Assembly (NCBI RefSeq): GCF_012927115.1
Contig: NZ_JABBFY010000003.1
Coordinates: forward strand, 282,370 to 346,369
Direction: 5' to 3'
Length of the DNA: 64,000 bases
Origin: Sphingomonas sp. G-3-2-10
Lineage (GTDB): Bacteria; Pseudomonadota; Alphaproteobacteria; Sphingomonadales; Sphingomonadaceae
Positions within the stretch are counted from its first letter, which is position 1. Each line of letters starts with the position of its first letter. The notes beneath the pieces were generated by a model. The model was not told where the DNA came from, ran no database searches, and saw only the letters and a program-made list of their open reading frames with translations. The translations under genes were made by a program, and so were the position numbers. This document shows, piece after piece, positions 32,988 to 41,729 of the stretch.

Positions 32988-34922
32988 CTATAGCCCCGCG
33001 CACACATTCTGGGCGTTGGTGTCGAGGAAGGGCGCGAAGGGGCAGTTGACGTAGCGCAGCCGCGTCCCCCCGGGCATGGTCAGAGTGTCGGCGCGGATCG
33101 CGGCGGGCGCATTGCCGATGCCGCCGACGCGCAGCCCGGCGTTGCTCAGGCCCAGGAACGAGATCATGTCGTCCTGATCGATGCCGTCGCCCGAAACGCC
33201 GATCGCGCCGACCAGCGTGTTCCCGCGATAGATCGGGACCGATCCGGGAAAGATCTGGATGCCGTTCTGCACCCGGTTCCGGCCCGGCACGGCGTCGGGA
33301 ACGAAGGTGCAGCGCTGCGGCGTATCCGTCAGGCTCGCGCCGGCGACGAAGCTCAGATGCTGGCCGAGATTGTTCAGCACCAGCGCCGATTGCAGCCCGG
33401 TGGAGAAGGGGTTGAACTGGGCGATTCCCCGCGAAAGCGGGCCGTTGGGCCGGCCGACCTCGCCGTCTGGTGCATAGGGGCGCGAGATGTTGCCGATCGA
33501 CCGGTCGGCAAAGGCGCGCGTCCCCGTGAGCAGGTTCGGATCGGCGAAGAAGGTGCGCGCGGCGGGCACGAACGCGCGAACGTCCGCGCTCGGATCGGCG
33601 AGCAGCTGCGCCCCCGCCTGCGGATGGGAAAGGAAAGCGGCGGTGCGCGCCTTTTGCAGCGATACGTCCACGCCGAACATCGGTGCATCGGGTGAACGGA
33701 CGATTCCGAGCACCGCGCCGGTCGTATCGACCAGACTGATGCTCACCTGCGCGCGGCTATCGAGCGGCTGGCGGATCTGCGCGCGGGCGCGGCTCATCAC
33801 CGCGAACGCATCCTCCAGGATGGCGCGGGTCTCGGCGGCGGTCAGCAGGCCATCGGTTCCGGCGCTCACCGGATAGCGGTTCGCGCCCGATCCGTTGGTG
33901 AGGACGAAGGCGTCGCGGTTCGAGAATTCGCCCACGGTCGAGGCGCGCACGCCCGAGGCTTCGGTGCCATAGACCGCGCCGGGCAGGATCGCGGGGACGG
34001 CGGCGGTATAGCCGCGCACCGCGACGAGGGCACCCAGCGCAGGCGCGGTCGCGGCATAGGTCGCGGTGCCGTTCGTGACGAGCGCGGTGTACGCCATGTC
34101 CGAATAGCGCAGCGTCGTGCCGTCCACGCTGATCCGGTTGGCGCGGATCGTCTCGGGCGCTTCGAACCCGCGCGTGCCCGCCAGCGCGATCGCTTCCTCT
34201 GCGTCGGTGTCGATGTCGAGCACGTCGGTGTCGAAGCCATAGACGCCATCGGCCATCACCCCGATCCCGCCGACGACCACGCCATTCTTGTAGAGCGGGA
34301 AGCCGCCCGGATCGGCGGCAAGGCCCAGCGGCGAGCGTTTCGGCCCGATCTGCATGTCCGCGCCGAGCGAGCCGTAGCGCGCGTTCAGGTCCGAACAGGG
34401 CAATTGGCTGAACTGGACGCCGAACAGCGGACCGCTTTCCAGACCCGGCGTGGTCGGCGCGGGCGGGAAATGCTGCTGCACGATCATCGACGCGGTGCGC
34501 GTGGAAAAGGCATTGCCGCCCGAGGAGAGATACGCTCCGGTCAGCGCCTTGGCGATCGCGCCCGCTTCGGCGGGGATGGTCAGGTTCTGCGCGTCGATAC
34601 TGGCGCCATTGGGTGCGGCGCTGGTGGTCGCACTGGCCGGGGCACCGGTCATCCGGAATATGGCGAGGATATTGCCTACCCGGTCGCTGACCGCGATCAC
34701 CGCCGGGCGGCCGCGCTGGTTCGCTTCGGCGGCCGCGCGGGCGATGACGTTCTGCACGTCGGCGACGCTGAGGGTTTCGGGGCCGGGCACGGCGTAGAGG
34801 GTGCTGGTCGGCGCGGGGGCAGGGGCAGGTGCCGGGGAAGGCGTGGGCGTGCTCGTGCCACTGCCGCCGCACGCTTGCAGCAGCAGCGCACCGCCGGTCA
34901 GCAAGGCAATGCCCCGCTTCAT
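32988..34922 (-). CDS. Lipoprotein with two GlcG/HbpS-like domains
   Basis: 644 residues. A lipobox (LLTGGALLLQACGG) makes it lipid-anchored, followed by a Pro/Ala/Thr linker. Two GlcG/HbpS-type modules follow. The first (~50-340) has VIARAAAEANQRGRPAVIAVSD and VGGIGVMADGVYG; the second (~370-640) has ISLVDTTGAVLGIVRSPDAP, SLQKARTAAFL and VGAIGVSGDGIDQDD. HbpS-like domains bind haem or iron and sense redox in some bacteria. ATGA overlap with the pentaheme gene and 3-base spacing to the barrel gene show one operon. Haem binding here is an inference from family. Confidence 0.8.
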   Translation of the reverse strand: MKRGIALLTGGALLLQACGGSGTSTPTPSPAPAPAPAPTSTLYAVPGPETLSVADVQNVIARAAAEANQRGRPAVIAVSDRVGNILAIFRMTGAPASATTSAAPNGASIDAQNLTIPAEAGAIAKALTGAYLSSGGNAFSTRTASMIVQQHFPPAPTTPGLESGPLFGVQFSQLPCSDLNARYGSLGADMQIGPKRSPLGLAADPGGFPLYKNGVVVGGIGVMADGVYGFDTDVLDIDTDAEEAIALAGTRGFEAPETIRANRISVDGTTLRYSDMAYTALVTNGTATYAATAPALGALVAVRGYTAAVPAILPGAVYGTEASGVRASTVGEFSNRDAFVLTNGSGANRYPVSAGTDGLLTAAETRAILEDAFAVMSRARAQIRQPLDSRAQVSISLVDTTGAVLGIVRSPDAPMFGVDVSLQKARTAAFLSHPQAGAQLLADPSADVRAFVPAARTFFADPNLLTGTRAFADRSIGNISRPYAPDGEVGRPNGPLSRGIAQFNPFSTGLQSALVLNNLGQHLSFVAGASLTDTPQRCTFVPDAVPGRNRVQNGIQIFPGSVPIYRGNTLVGAIGVSGDGIDQDDMISFLGLSNAGLRVGGIGNAPAAIRADTLTMPGGTRLRYVNCPFAPFLDTNAQNVCAGL

Positions 34923-36301
34923 CGCAGCGCCCGGATGCTGCGCACCGCGCTGCCCAGCGCCGCGCGGAATTCGCCGGGGCGGTAGCCATTGGGTTCCTTC
35001 ACCGCGGCATAGGCGCGGTTGATGTCGGCGCGGATGCCGGCCGCGGCGCCGCGGGTAACACGGCCATGCTTGACCAGCGCGTTGAGCAGCGTGTCGATCG
35101 CCATCACCGACTGAACCGAACCCTGATAGTCGGTGAAGCGCGGCGCGCCGGCCGGGCCGGCAATGGCGTCGACGATGGCGAAGGCCATGTCGCCACCACC
35201 CGCACTTCCCCCCAGCGTGTTGGCGAGGGTCAGCGAAGTCGCGGCCAGCCTGCGCGACGCGGCGATGGCGGCGGCGCGGTCCACCCCCATCGCCTGATGG
35301 AAGGCGCGGACATCGGCGTCGAACCGCGATGCAAGGCCCGGCGCGGCGACCTTCGCGGCGGCCGAGAGCAGGATCATATTCTCGTCGTTGAACGGCGGCT
35401 GGGCGAAGGGGATCGGGCGGCCGGGATTGACCTCGAACGTCAGGCTGCGGTCCTCCTGGTCGAAGATCCGGCGGTGGCAGCTATGGCAATCGAAGAAGGT
35501 GAATTCGGGGAAGGCGCCCTCGGTACCGCGCCCGCTGGCGAACAAACTCATCTGGCGATTGACCGCCATCGCCTGACCCACCGCCCACATCCGCACGCTG
35601 TCGCTGCGGCCCTTGCGGCTGGCATAGTCGCCATCCTCGTCATGATGTTGTTGCAGCGTCGAGAACAGGTCGAGCTCGAACGAGATGCGCGGATGGCCAG
35701 CGGCCATCATCCGGTGGCTGACGAACTGGCCGGGCTTGCCGCTGCCCAGATGGCAATCGAGGCATACGCCCGCACGGGTCGCCGGACGGTCGAGCGCGGT
35801 CATCCCGCGCGCGACATTGTCCGCATGGCTGGCGCCCACGGCATAGTGCGACGCGATCCAGCCGCCCGCCGGGCCGTGGCAGCCTTCACAGCTTACCCCG
35901 TCACTGGTCAGGAACTTCGCCCCGCGCGCGCCATCGGCCGGGGTCGAGTGACAGCCAAGGCATGTCGGCTCGCTCGCTGGATCGCCCAGCTTCAGCGTCG
36001 CGGCGATGGCGCGCGAGCGGCGGCTGGAGAGGATCGCGAACGCGCGGCTGTGCGCGCCCGCCGGAGAGGAGCTTTCCTGCCACAGCTGGAGTTCGTCCTG
36101 CCGGACCACCGCGCCATCGGCTTCCATCCGCCCATGACAGGTCGATCCGGCGCAGCTCGCAACGCCTTCATAGCCCGGTGGCGCGGGTGGCGCGGCGGTG
36201 GCGGCAAAGCCGATCAGTGCGCTGGCAAAGGCGAACAGCAGCGCGGCGCACAGCATCGCCGCGCCGCTGCCCGATCCCTTCGCATGGCCCCCAAATCCCA
36301 T
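34919..36301 (-). CDS. Periplasmic pentaheme cytochrome c (c554-like)
   Basis: 460 residues. Membrane-spanning signal or anchor (AMLCAALLFAFASALIGFAA). Haem sites: CAGSTCH (an atypical CX4CH), CLGCH, CEGCH, CLDCH and CHSCH, the last near residue 280. The remaining third is haem-free and helical. The spacing and the HRMMAAGHPRISFEL stretch resemble cytochrome c554-type proteins. It is first in the five-gene minus-strand operon (pentaheme, GlcG lipoprotein, barrel, decaheme-LVIVD, secreted protein). Likely periplasmic, feeding or draining the outer-membrane module. Confidence 0.8.
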   Translation of the reverse strand: MGFGGHAKGSGSGAAMLCAALLFAFASALIGFAATAAPPAPPGYEGVASCAGSTCHGRMEADGAVVRQDELQLWQESSSPAGAHSRAFAILSSRRSRAIAATLKLGDPASEPTCLGCHSTPADGARGAKFLTSDGVSCEGCHGPAGGWIASHYAVGASHADNVARGMTALDRPATRAGVCLDCHLGSGKPGQFVSHRMMAAGHPRISFELDLFSTLQQHHDEDGDYASRKGRSDSVRMWAVGQAMAVNRQMSLFASGRGTEGAFPEFTFFDCHSCHRRIFDQEDRSLTFEVNPGRPIPFAQPPFNDENMILLSAAAKVAAPGLASRFDADVRAFHQAMGVDRAAAIAASRRLAATSLTLANTLGGSAGGGDMAFAIVDAIAGPAGAPRFTDYQGSVQSVMAIDTLLNALVKHGRVTRGAAAGIRADINRAYAAVKEPNGYRPGEFRAALGSAVRSIRALR

Positions 36302-36495
36302 CAGCGTTTCCCCACGCCGCTTTGTGGAAACAATCTGCCCGAAATGGCAGGTACGGGACAGGAGAAAGTTGCGTTAATTGCCGTGCCAGCAAGGGATTTC
36401 CGCGCGAGTATGGCCTGCGCGCCTCACGCGATTTCGAGCGCGAAACAAAATGGCGTAAGTCCCTCGATAATCAGCCGAGACTCGGGAGAGGGATC

Positions 36496-37851
36496 ATGCC
36501 CAGTGGGGATCATGTCGACTTGCCGGCGTTCATGGAGGGCGTGAAGAAGCGCAATCCCGGTCAGGCCGAGTTTATTCAGGCGGTTCAGGAAGTTGCCGAG
36601 GATATCTTCGACTTCATCGCCGACAAGGATCAATATCATCACTATCAGATCCTGCGGCGCATCGCCGAGCCGGACCGGATCGTCAGCTTTCGCGTCTGCT
36701 GGGAGGACGACAACCACAATATCCGCGTCCAGCGCGGCTGGCGGGTGCAGAACAACAATGCGATCGGGCCGTACAAGGGCGGCATCCGCTTCCATCCCTC
36801 GGTCACCGAGAGCGTGCTGAAATTCCTCGCCTTCGAGCAGACTTTCAAGAATGCGCTGACCGGGTTGCCGATGGGCGGGGGCAAGGGCGGGTCGAACTTC
36901 AACCCCAAGGGCAAGAGCGATCACGAGGTGATGCGCTTCTGCCAGAGCTTCATGACCGAGCTGTACCGTCATGTCGGCGCCGACGTGGACGTGCCCGCGG
37001 GCGATATCGGCGTGGGCGGGCGCGAGATCGGCTATATGTTCGGCCAGTACAAGCGGATCACCAACAGCTTCGAAGGCGTGCTGACCGGCAAGGGCCTCGA
37101 ATATGGCGGGTCGCTGATCCGCACCGAGGCGACCGGCTATGGCGCGGTCTATTTCCTCGCCAACATGCTCAAGGCGAAGGGCAATTCGCTGGAGGGTAAG
37201 CGCGCGGTGATCTCCGGGTCGGGGAATGTCGCGACGCATGCGGCGGAGAAGGTCGTTCAGCTCGGCGGCACGGTGCTGACGCTCAGCGACAGCGAGGGCT
37301 TCGTTCACGATCCCGCCGGGATCGGTCAGGAGAAGATCGACTGGGTAAAGACCCACAAGACGAAGCGGCGCGGGCGCATTTCGGACTATGCCGCGCAATT
37401 CCCCGGCGCCACCTTCCACGCCGGCATGCCGCCCTGGGGCGTGGCGTGCGACGTGGCGCTGCCCTGCGCGACCCAGAACGAGCTGCTGGGCATGGACGCT
37501 CGCGCGCTGGTCAATAATGGCTGCATTGCCGTGGCCGAAGGCGCGAACATGCCGACCAATCTGGAGGGCGTGCACGTCTTCAAGCAGGCCAGGATCCTGT
37601 TCGCGCCGGGCAAGGCGGCGAATGCGGGCGGCGTCGCGGTTTCAGGGCTGGAGATGAGCCAGAACAGCGAGCGTCGCGCCTGGAAGGAAGCGGAGCTGCA
37701 GCAGATGCTGGTCGACATCATGGACGGCATCCACAACCGCTGTCTCGAACATGGGCGGCAGGCCGATGGACATGTCGATTACGTCAAGGGCGCCAATATC
37801 GCGGGATTCAAGAAGGTGGCCGATGCGATGCTGGCGTTCGGCGTGGTCTGA
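36496..37851 (+). CDS. gdhA: NADP-type glutamate dehydrogenase
   Basis: 451 residues, the size of hexameric GDH. Signatures: QNNNAIGPYKGGIRFHPSV, the catalytic lysine region GLPMGGGKGGSNFNPKG, DVPAGDIGVGGREIGYMFG with the essential aspartate, and the dinucleotide motif VISGSGNVATHAAEK. It interconverts 2-oxoglutarate plus ammonia and glutamate. Start ATG 36496 has GGGAGAGG upstream. It is divergent from the pentaheme gene across 194 bases in which I see no gene. A functional link to the electron-transfer locus is not evident. Confidence 0.93.
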   Translation: MPSGDHVDLPAFMEGVKKRNPGQAEFIQAVQEVAEDIFDFIADKDQYHHYQILRRIAEPDRIVSFRVCWEDDNHNIRVQRGWRVQNNNAIGPYKGGIRFHPSVTESVLKFLAFEQTFKNALTGLPMGGGKGGSNFNPKGKSDHEVMRFCQSFMTELYRHVGADVDVPAGDIGVGGREIGYMFGQYKRITNSFEGVLTGKGLEYGGSLIRTEATGYGAVYFLANMLKAKGNSLEGKRAVISGSGNVATHAAEKVVQLGGTVLTLSDSEGFVHDPAGIGQEKIDWVKTHKTKRRGRISDYAAQFPGATFHAGMPPWGVACDVALPCATQNELLGMDARALVNNGCIAVAEGANMPTNLEGVHVFKQARILFAPGKAANAGGVAVSGLEMSQNSERRAWKEAELQQMLVDIMDGIHNRCLEHGRQADGHVDYVKGANIAGFKKVADAMLAFGVV

Positions 37852-37854
37852 GCC

Positions 37855-38790
37855 TCAGATCCGCGGCGGTACGACCGCGGGGCCGCCGGCCGGTCCGCCC
37901 GGGAACGGTGCGCTCGGCCCCTGACCTTGGCCCGGCGGGATGATGACGTCCTGACCGACGCCCGATCCCGATCGCGCCGGAAGCTGGCGAACGGCGGTCC
38001 CGAAATCGCCGGTGCGCCCGGTCACCGCATTGCTCGGCGCGGGGCTTTCCATCTGCTGCAGCGGATAGTTCGGATGGCGCAGCAGATCGGTCAGAATCGC
38101 CGAACCCTCGGCAGAGAGCCGGAAGGGGCCGATCGCCGGCTGGCCTTCGGCGGGCACGAATACCGCATAGCCTGCGGTCTCGACCGGCACGGTCGCGCCG
38201 CCGACGGTGACGTCGATCGCGCCGCGCGTCTCGCCGCCCTGTGCCGCCGCCCCAGGACCGCGCAGCAGGATCAGCGTCGCGGTTTCGGGATCGGCGGTGA
38301 AGGCCGGAAGGCCGGGCTGCGCCTCCGCGATGGCAATCGCGTCGTCGCCGATCACGCCTTCGACGATGGTGCCGCGAATGCCGATCGATGCGGTCGGCGT
38401 GCGGATGTTCGACGTGCCCGGTGCATTGTGGGTCGAGCGGCCGGACATGAAGCGGAACGCGCCTCGCGTCACGGTGACGCCGACCGAACTCGACTTGCGG
38501 CTGGGGTCATAGACGAAGCGGTCGACCTTGACCCGGGCGTTGGCGCCGACGGTGAAGGTGGTGCGGTCGAGCAGGAGCACCTGCAAACGGCTCGCCCGGC
38601 CGGTGGCGATATCGTTGCCCAGCGAGACGCGTTCGCGCAGCGCCGCCTTGTGCGGCGTGCGGTTCGCGTCGGTGGTCATGCGGACATCGTTCACCACCGC
38701 GGAGGTGACGCCGACATTCTGTGCGGCGGCGGGCATCGCGAGCAGCGCGGCGCCGGTGAGGAGGAAAGCGGAGAGCGTGCGATCAGCCAT
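37855..38790 (-). CDS. Secreted FecR-domain protein
   Basis: 311 residues with a Sec signal (LSAFLLTGAALLAMPAAAQ). The FecR-type beta domain spans ~25-150: LGNDIATGRASRLQVLLLDRTTFTVGANA, then SGRSTHNAPGTSNIRTPTASIGIRGT. The C-terminal quarter is Pro/Gly-rich. Stand-alone FecR proteins of this sort are often found with CHASE2 cyclases and with TPR-barrel proteins; both occur in this window (cyclase at 16.7 kb, barrel 10 bases upstream). Role probably structural or sensory in the periplasm. It is convergent with gdhA. Confidence 0.8.
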   Translation of the reverse strand: MADRTLSAFLLTGAALLAMPAAAQNVGVTSAVVNDVRMTTDANRTPHKAALRERVSLGNDIATGRASRLQVLLLDRTTFTVGANARVKVDRFVYDPSRKSSSVGVTVTRGAFRFMSGRSTHNAPGTSNIRTPTASIGIRGTIVEGVIGDDAIAIAEAQPGLPAFTADPETATLILLRGPGAAAQGGETRGAIDVTVGGATVPVETAGYAVFVPAEGQPAIGPFRLSAEGSAILTDLLRHPNYPLQQMESPAPSNAVTGRTGDFGTAVRQLPARSGSGVGQDVIIPPGQGQGPSAPFPGGPAGGPAVVPPRI

Positions 38791-38800
38791 GATCCGTTCC

Positions 38801-40069
38801 TTAGTTGCCGAAGTTCCACACGAGGCGCAGTTCCGCCCCGGCGCTTTCGTAATTCCGGAAATTGCTGGCGTCGTTATACACCCGCCAGGTGTAGCTGACA
38901 GCCGCTTCGAGGTTCAGCCCGGTGGTCAGCACCGGCACGCCGACCGCGCCGCGCGTGTACCAGCGCAGTTCGTTGACCGGCACGAAGCCGATCTCGTCCT
39001 TGTACTCGGCGTAGCGGATCGTGCCGAAGGCGGAGAGATAGACGCCCGATCCGGACACGGTCTCGCGCAGCGAACCGAAGCCGCGCAGCCCCTGATAGCC
39101 GGTGCGCGCGGTCTCGGCGCTCTTGTTCTCATAGGCGATGCCGAACCAATAGCTGGTCGCCAGCCCGGAACGGCCCTGATAGTCGAGCGACACATCGATC
39201 CGCGTGCCGTCGCGCGAGAAGGCGGGCGTCGATCCCATATAGTCCTGATGGACCAGCTCGCCGTGGAGCGAGAGGCGGGCATCGCCTGCCAGAACGATCG
39301 CCAGTTCGGCCTCGCCGCCATATTCGGTCAGAAACGGATCGGACGAGATGATCGAATGCCCGCCGGTGACCCCGGCCGACAGCTCGAATCCATTGCCTTC
39401 GATGCCCAGCCCGAGCTGGGCGTCGCCCGTCTGAAAATTCAGGCTCGGTCCGCCAAGGTTGTTCTTGGTCGCGGCGCCTGCGCTGCCATAAGCGAAGGTG
39501 CGGGTGCCGACGGGAACGCGTCCCGCGACAAAGGCAGACCCGAAGAAGGACAGGCCGTCATCGGCCGGGATCGAGCCGGGCAGGTTGAACTGGACGAGCA
39601 GGGCATTGGCCAGATCGCTGTCATAGCTCAGGCCGAACGCCACTTCGCCGGTCAGCCCCTGACGCTCGCGCAGCGGTCCGGCGGGCGGGCGCTGCACTTC
39701 GCCGCACGCGGCCTGCACGCGGGACCAGTCGGCATCGCCGATATCGAGGCCGTCGACCTTGGCCAGCTCGCTCTGCGCCGTCTGCCGGTCGTCGAGCCGG
39801 CACAGCAGCCCCACATAATGGAGCCGGACTTTCGCGGTGTTGCCCTCGGGGTTGGTGAGCAGGGCGCGTTCGAGCGTCGCGGCCGCGCCCAGCAGGTCGC
39901 CTTCGCTTTCCTGCCGGTTCGCGAGTTCCAGCGCGTCGGCGGGCGTGAGCGAGCGTTCGATCAGGATGTCGAGCTCGGCTTCGGAGGATTGCTGGGCCAG
40001 GGCGGGTGTAGCCGCGCACAGCGCCAGTCCCAGTACCGCCAGCGTGCGGAATGAACGGCCAGTGTTCAT
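38801..40069 (-). CDS. Outer-membrane TPR plus beta-barrel protein (Slam/DUF560-like)
   Basis: 422 residues with a signal peptide (LAVLGLALCAATPALAQ). Residues ~30-135 hold TPR-like helices (DLLGAAATLERALLTNPEGN). The rest is an amphipathic-strand barrel beginning GEVAFGLSYDSDLANA and ending RLVWNFGN. The layout matches surface-lipoprotein-assembly-modulator (Slam, DUF560) proteins, though the helical part is short. It is followed by the FecR gene at 10 bases, so the two are co-transcribed. Translocation of a surface protein, perhaps the nearby lipoprotein, is speculative. Confidence 0.65.
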   Translation of the reverse strand: MNTGRSFRTLAVLGLALCAATPALAQQSSEAELDILIERSLTPADALELANRQESEGDLLGAAATLERALLTNPEGNTAKVRLHYVGLLCRLDDRQTAQSELAKVDGLDIGDADWSRVQAACGEVQRPPAGPLRERQGLTGEVAFGLSYDSDLANALLVQFNLPGSIPADDGLSFFGSAFVAGRVPVGTRTFAYGSAGAATKNNLGGPSLNFQTGDAQLGLGIEGNGFELSAGVTGGHSIISSDPFLTEYGGEAELAIVLAGDARLSLHGELVHQDYMGSTPAFSRDGTRIDVSLDYQGRSGLATSYWFGIAYENKSAETARTGYQGLRGFGSLRETVSGSGVYLSAFGTIRYAEYKDEIGFVPVNELRWYTRGAVGVPVLTTGLNLEAAVSYTWRVYNDASNFRNYESAGAELRLVWNFGN

Positions 40070-40149
40070 CGATTCCCCCTTGCCGCACTATCGTACGGCA
40101 AATCTTCTGTGTCTGGAACGTTTCCGCAGGTCAACCGCGCCGCGGCGGA

Positions 40150-41667
40150 TTATTGCGAAGATGTGCAGCTATAGACGAGCTTCTCGTTATAGACCGCCGG
40201 CAGCGCCGCCTTGATCTCCTGCTGCCGCGTGGCCAGCTGGCCGCGCGCGGCCTGATCGTTCGAGCAGACCTTCAGCGTGACGCCGGCGCGAAGCTGGCGT
40301 GCGCGCGTCATCTGATCGGACGACAGGAGATAGCGGGTGTTGGTGTAGGTCCGCGTCGCCGGATCGAAATCGAGCACGGAAACGGTGGCTTCCTCGTTGG
40401 GCACCAGGATGCGCTGCCAGTGCTTGCCGTCCTCGGCATATTGCGTCTTGCCGTTGATGCAGCCGTCCTCGCCCAGGTCGAGATTGACCGTTTCGGTCGT
40501 GGAAACGGTGACGCGGCTGCGCTTGGGATCGAGGGTGCAGACCAGCTTGCCGGTGACGGCCTGATCGGGAAGCGCCGCGCCGCTGTCCGCCCTTACCGGA
40601 ATGGCGACGATCTTGGACGGGTCGAATTGCGGGCGCGTGAAGAACAGGGTGGCCGAAGCGATGAACAGCACCCCGCCGCCCACCGCGACCCAGATCGCTT
40701 CGCGCTGCTGGCCGCGCGACACCAGCAGGCCCGCGCCCCCGAGGCAGAGACCGCCCAGCACCAGCAGGACAGCAGCGGCAGCCATATAATTCTCGCGCGA
40801 TGATTCGCTGTTGGCGCGCGCCTGATCGAGTGCGGCTTCGCGTTCGGTCGCAGCCTTGGCGGCAGCGGCGCGCTCGGCATCTTCGGCGGCGATGCGCGCC
40901 TGCTCGTCGGCATTGCGATCCTGCGCCATCCGCTCCTCGACGCTGACGCAGGGAACCGCGACCGATGCGAAGCTCTGTTTGGCCTCGGTCAGGAAGTTCG
41001 CCAGTTCGGTGCTGGAAATGGCGAAGGCGAAATTGGCGTCGCCGGATTCGCTGTTGGTGATCGCGACATTGACGCCCAGCACGCGGCCGCACCTGTCGAG
41101 CAGCGGCCCGCCCGAATTGCCCCGGGCGATATTGGCGGTGTGGAGCAGCATCGAGGTGCCGCGAAGGTTGCGCAGACCGGCGAACCCGCCCTGAGAGCGG
41201 ACCGGCGACATCGGCGTGATGAAATCCTTCGCGCTCTGCGCGGTGGCGACGTCGACATTGCCCGGATAGCCGAGCGCGACCATCGATTCGCCTTCGGCCG
41301 GGCTGCCCTTGAAGATCGCCAGCGGGGGCAGTCGCGCACCGGTGAACTCGATCAGCGCCAGATCGCGATCGCGGTCGATGCGGATCAGCCGGCCCTGAAA
41401 CGACTTGCTGCCTTCGGAGGGGACCACGCCGATCACGACATTGTCGGGATAGCGCTCGGCCAGTTCGACGACATGCGCGTTGGTGACGATCCGGTTGGGG
41501 CCGACCGCGAAGCCGCTGCCGTGGCCGAACCCGACCACATCGTCGCCGACCACGGCGATGGTGACGATGCGGACCACGCCGCGTCCGGACGCCGAAATGT
41601 CGTCGGCCTGCGCCGGGGACATCCAGGCGAGAAGCAGAGCGAACAACAGAAGCAACCGGCGCATCAT
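40150..41667 (-). CDS. Membrane-anchored trypsin-like serine protease
   Basis: 505 residues. Signal LLLFALLLAWMSPAQA; trypsin-like domain ~25-230 with the catalytic triad: His in RIVTNAHVVELA, Asp in DRDRDLALIEF, Ser in IARGNSGGPLLD. A glutamate/alanine-rich coiled coil (~245-285) leads to two membrane helices (AAAAVLLVLGGLCLGGAGLLV and AIWVAVGGGVLFIASATLFF), then a ~150-residue C-terminal domain without known motif. No PDZ domain, unlike DegP. A sensor or envelope quality-control protease is plausible. Confidence 0.8.
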   Translation of the reverse strand: MMRRLLLLFALLLAWMSPAQADDISASGRGVVRIVTIAVVGDDVVGFGHGSGFAVGPNRIVTNAHVVELAERYPDNVVIGVVPSEGSKSFQGRLIRIDRDRDLALIEFTGARLPPLAIFKGSPAEGESMVALGYPGNVDVATAQSAKDFITPMSPVRSQGGFAGLRNLRGTSMLLHTANIARGNSGGPLLDRCGRVLGVNVAITNSESGDANFAFAISSTELANFLTEAKQSFASVAVPCVSVEERMAQDRNADEQARIAAEDAERAAAAKAATEREAALDQARANSESSRENYMAAAAVLLVLGGLCLGGAGLLVSRGQQREAIWVAVGGGVLFIASATLFFTRPQFDPSKIVAIPVRADSGAALPDQAVTGKLVCTLDPKRSRVTVSTTETVNLDLGEDGCINGKTQYAEDGKHWQRILVPNEEATVSVLDFDPATRTYTNTRYLLSSDQMTRARQLRAGVTLKVCSNDQAARGQLATRQQEIKAALPAVYNEKLVYSCTSSQ

Positions 41668-41729
41668 TCACCCCACGCGAACACGCGTCAGGCTTTCGGC
41701 GAAAACCGGCACGGGTTCAAGGTGGGGGA

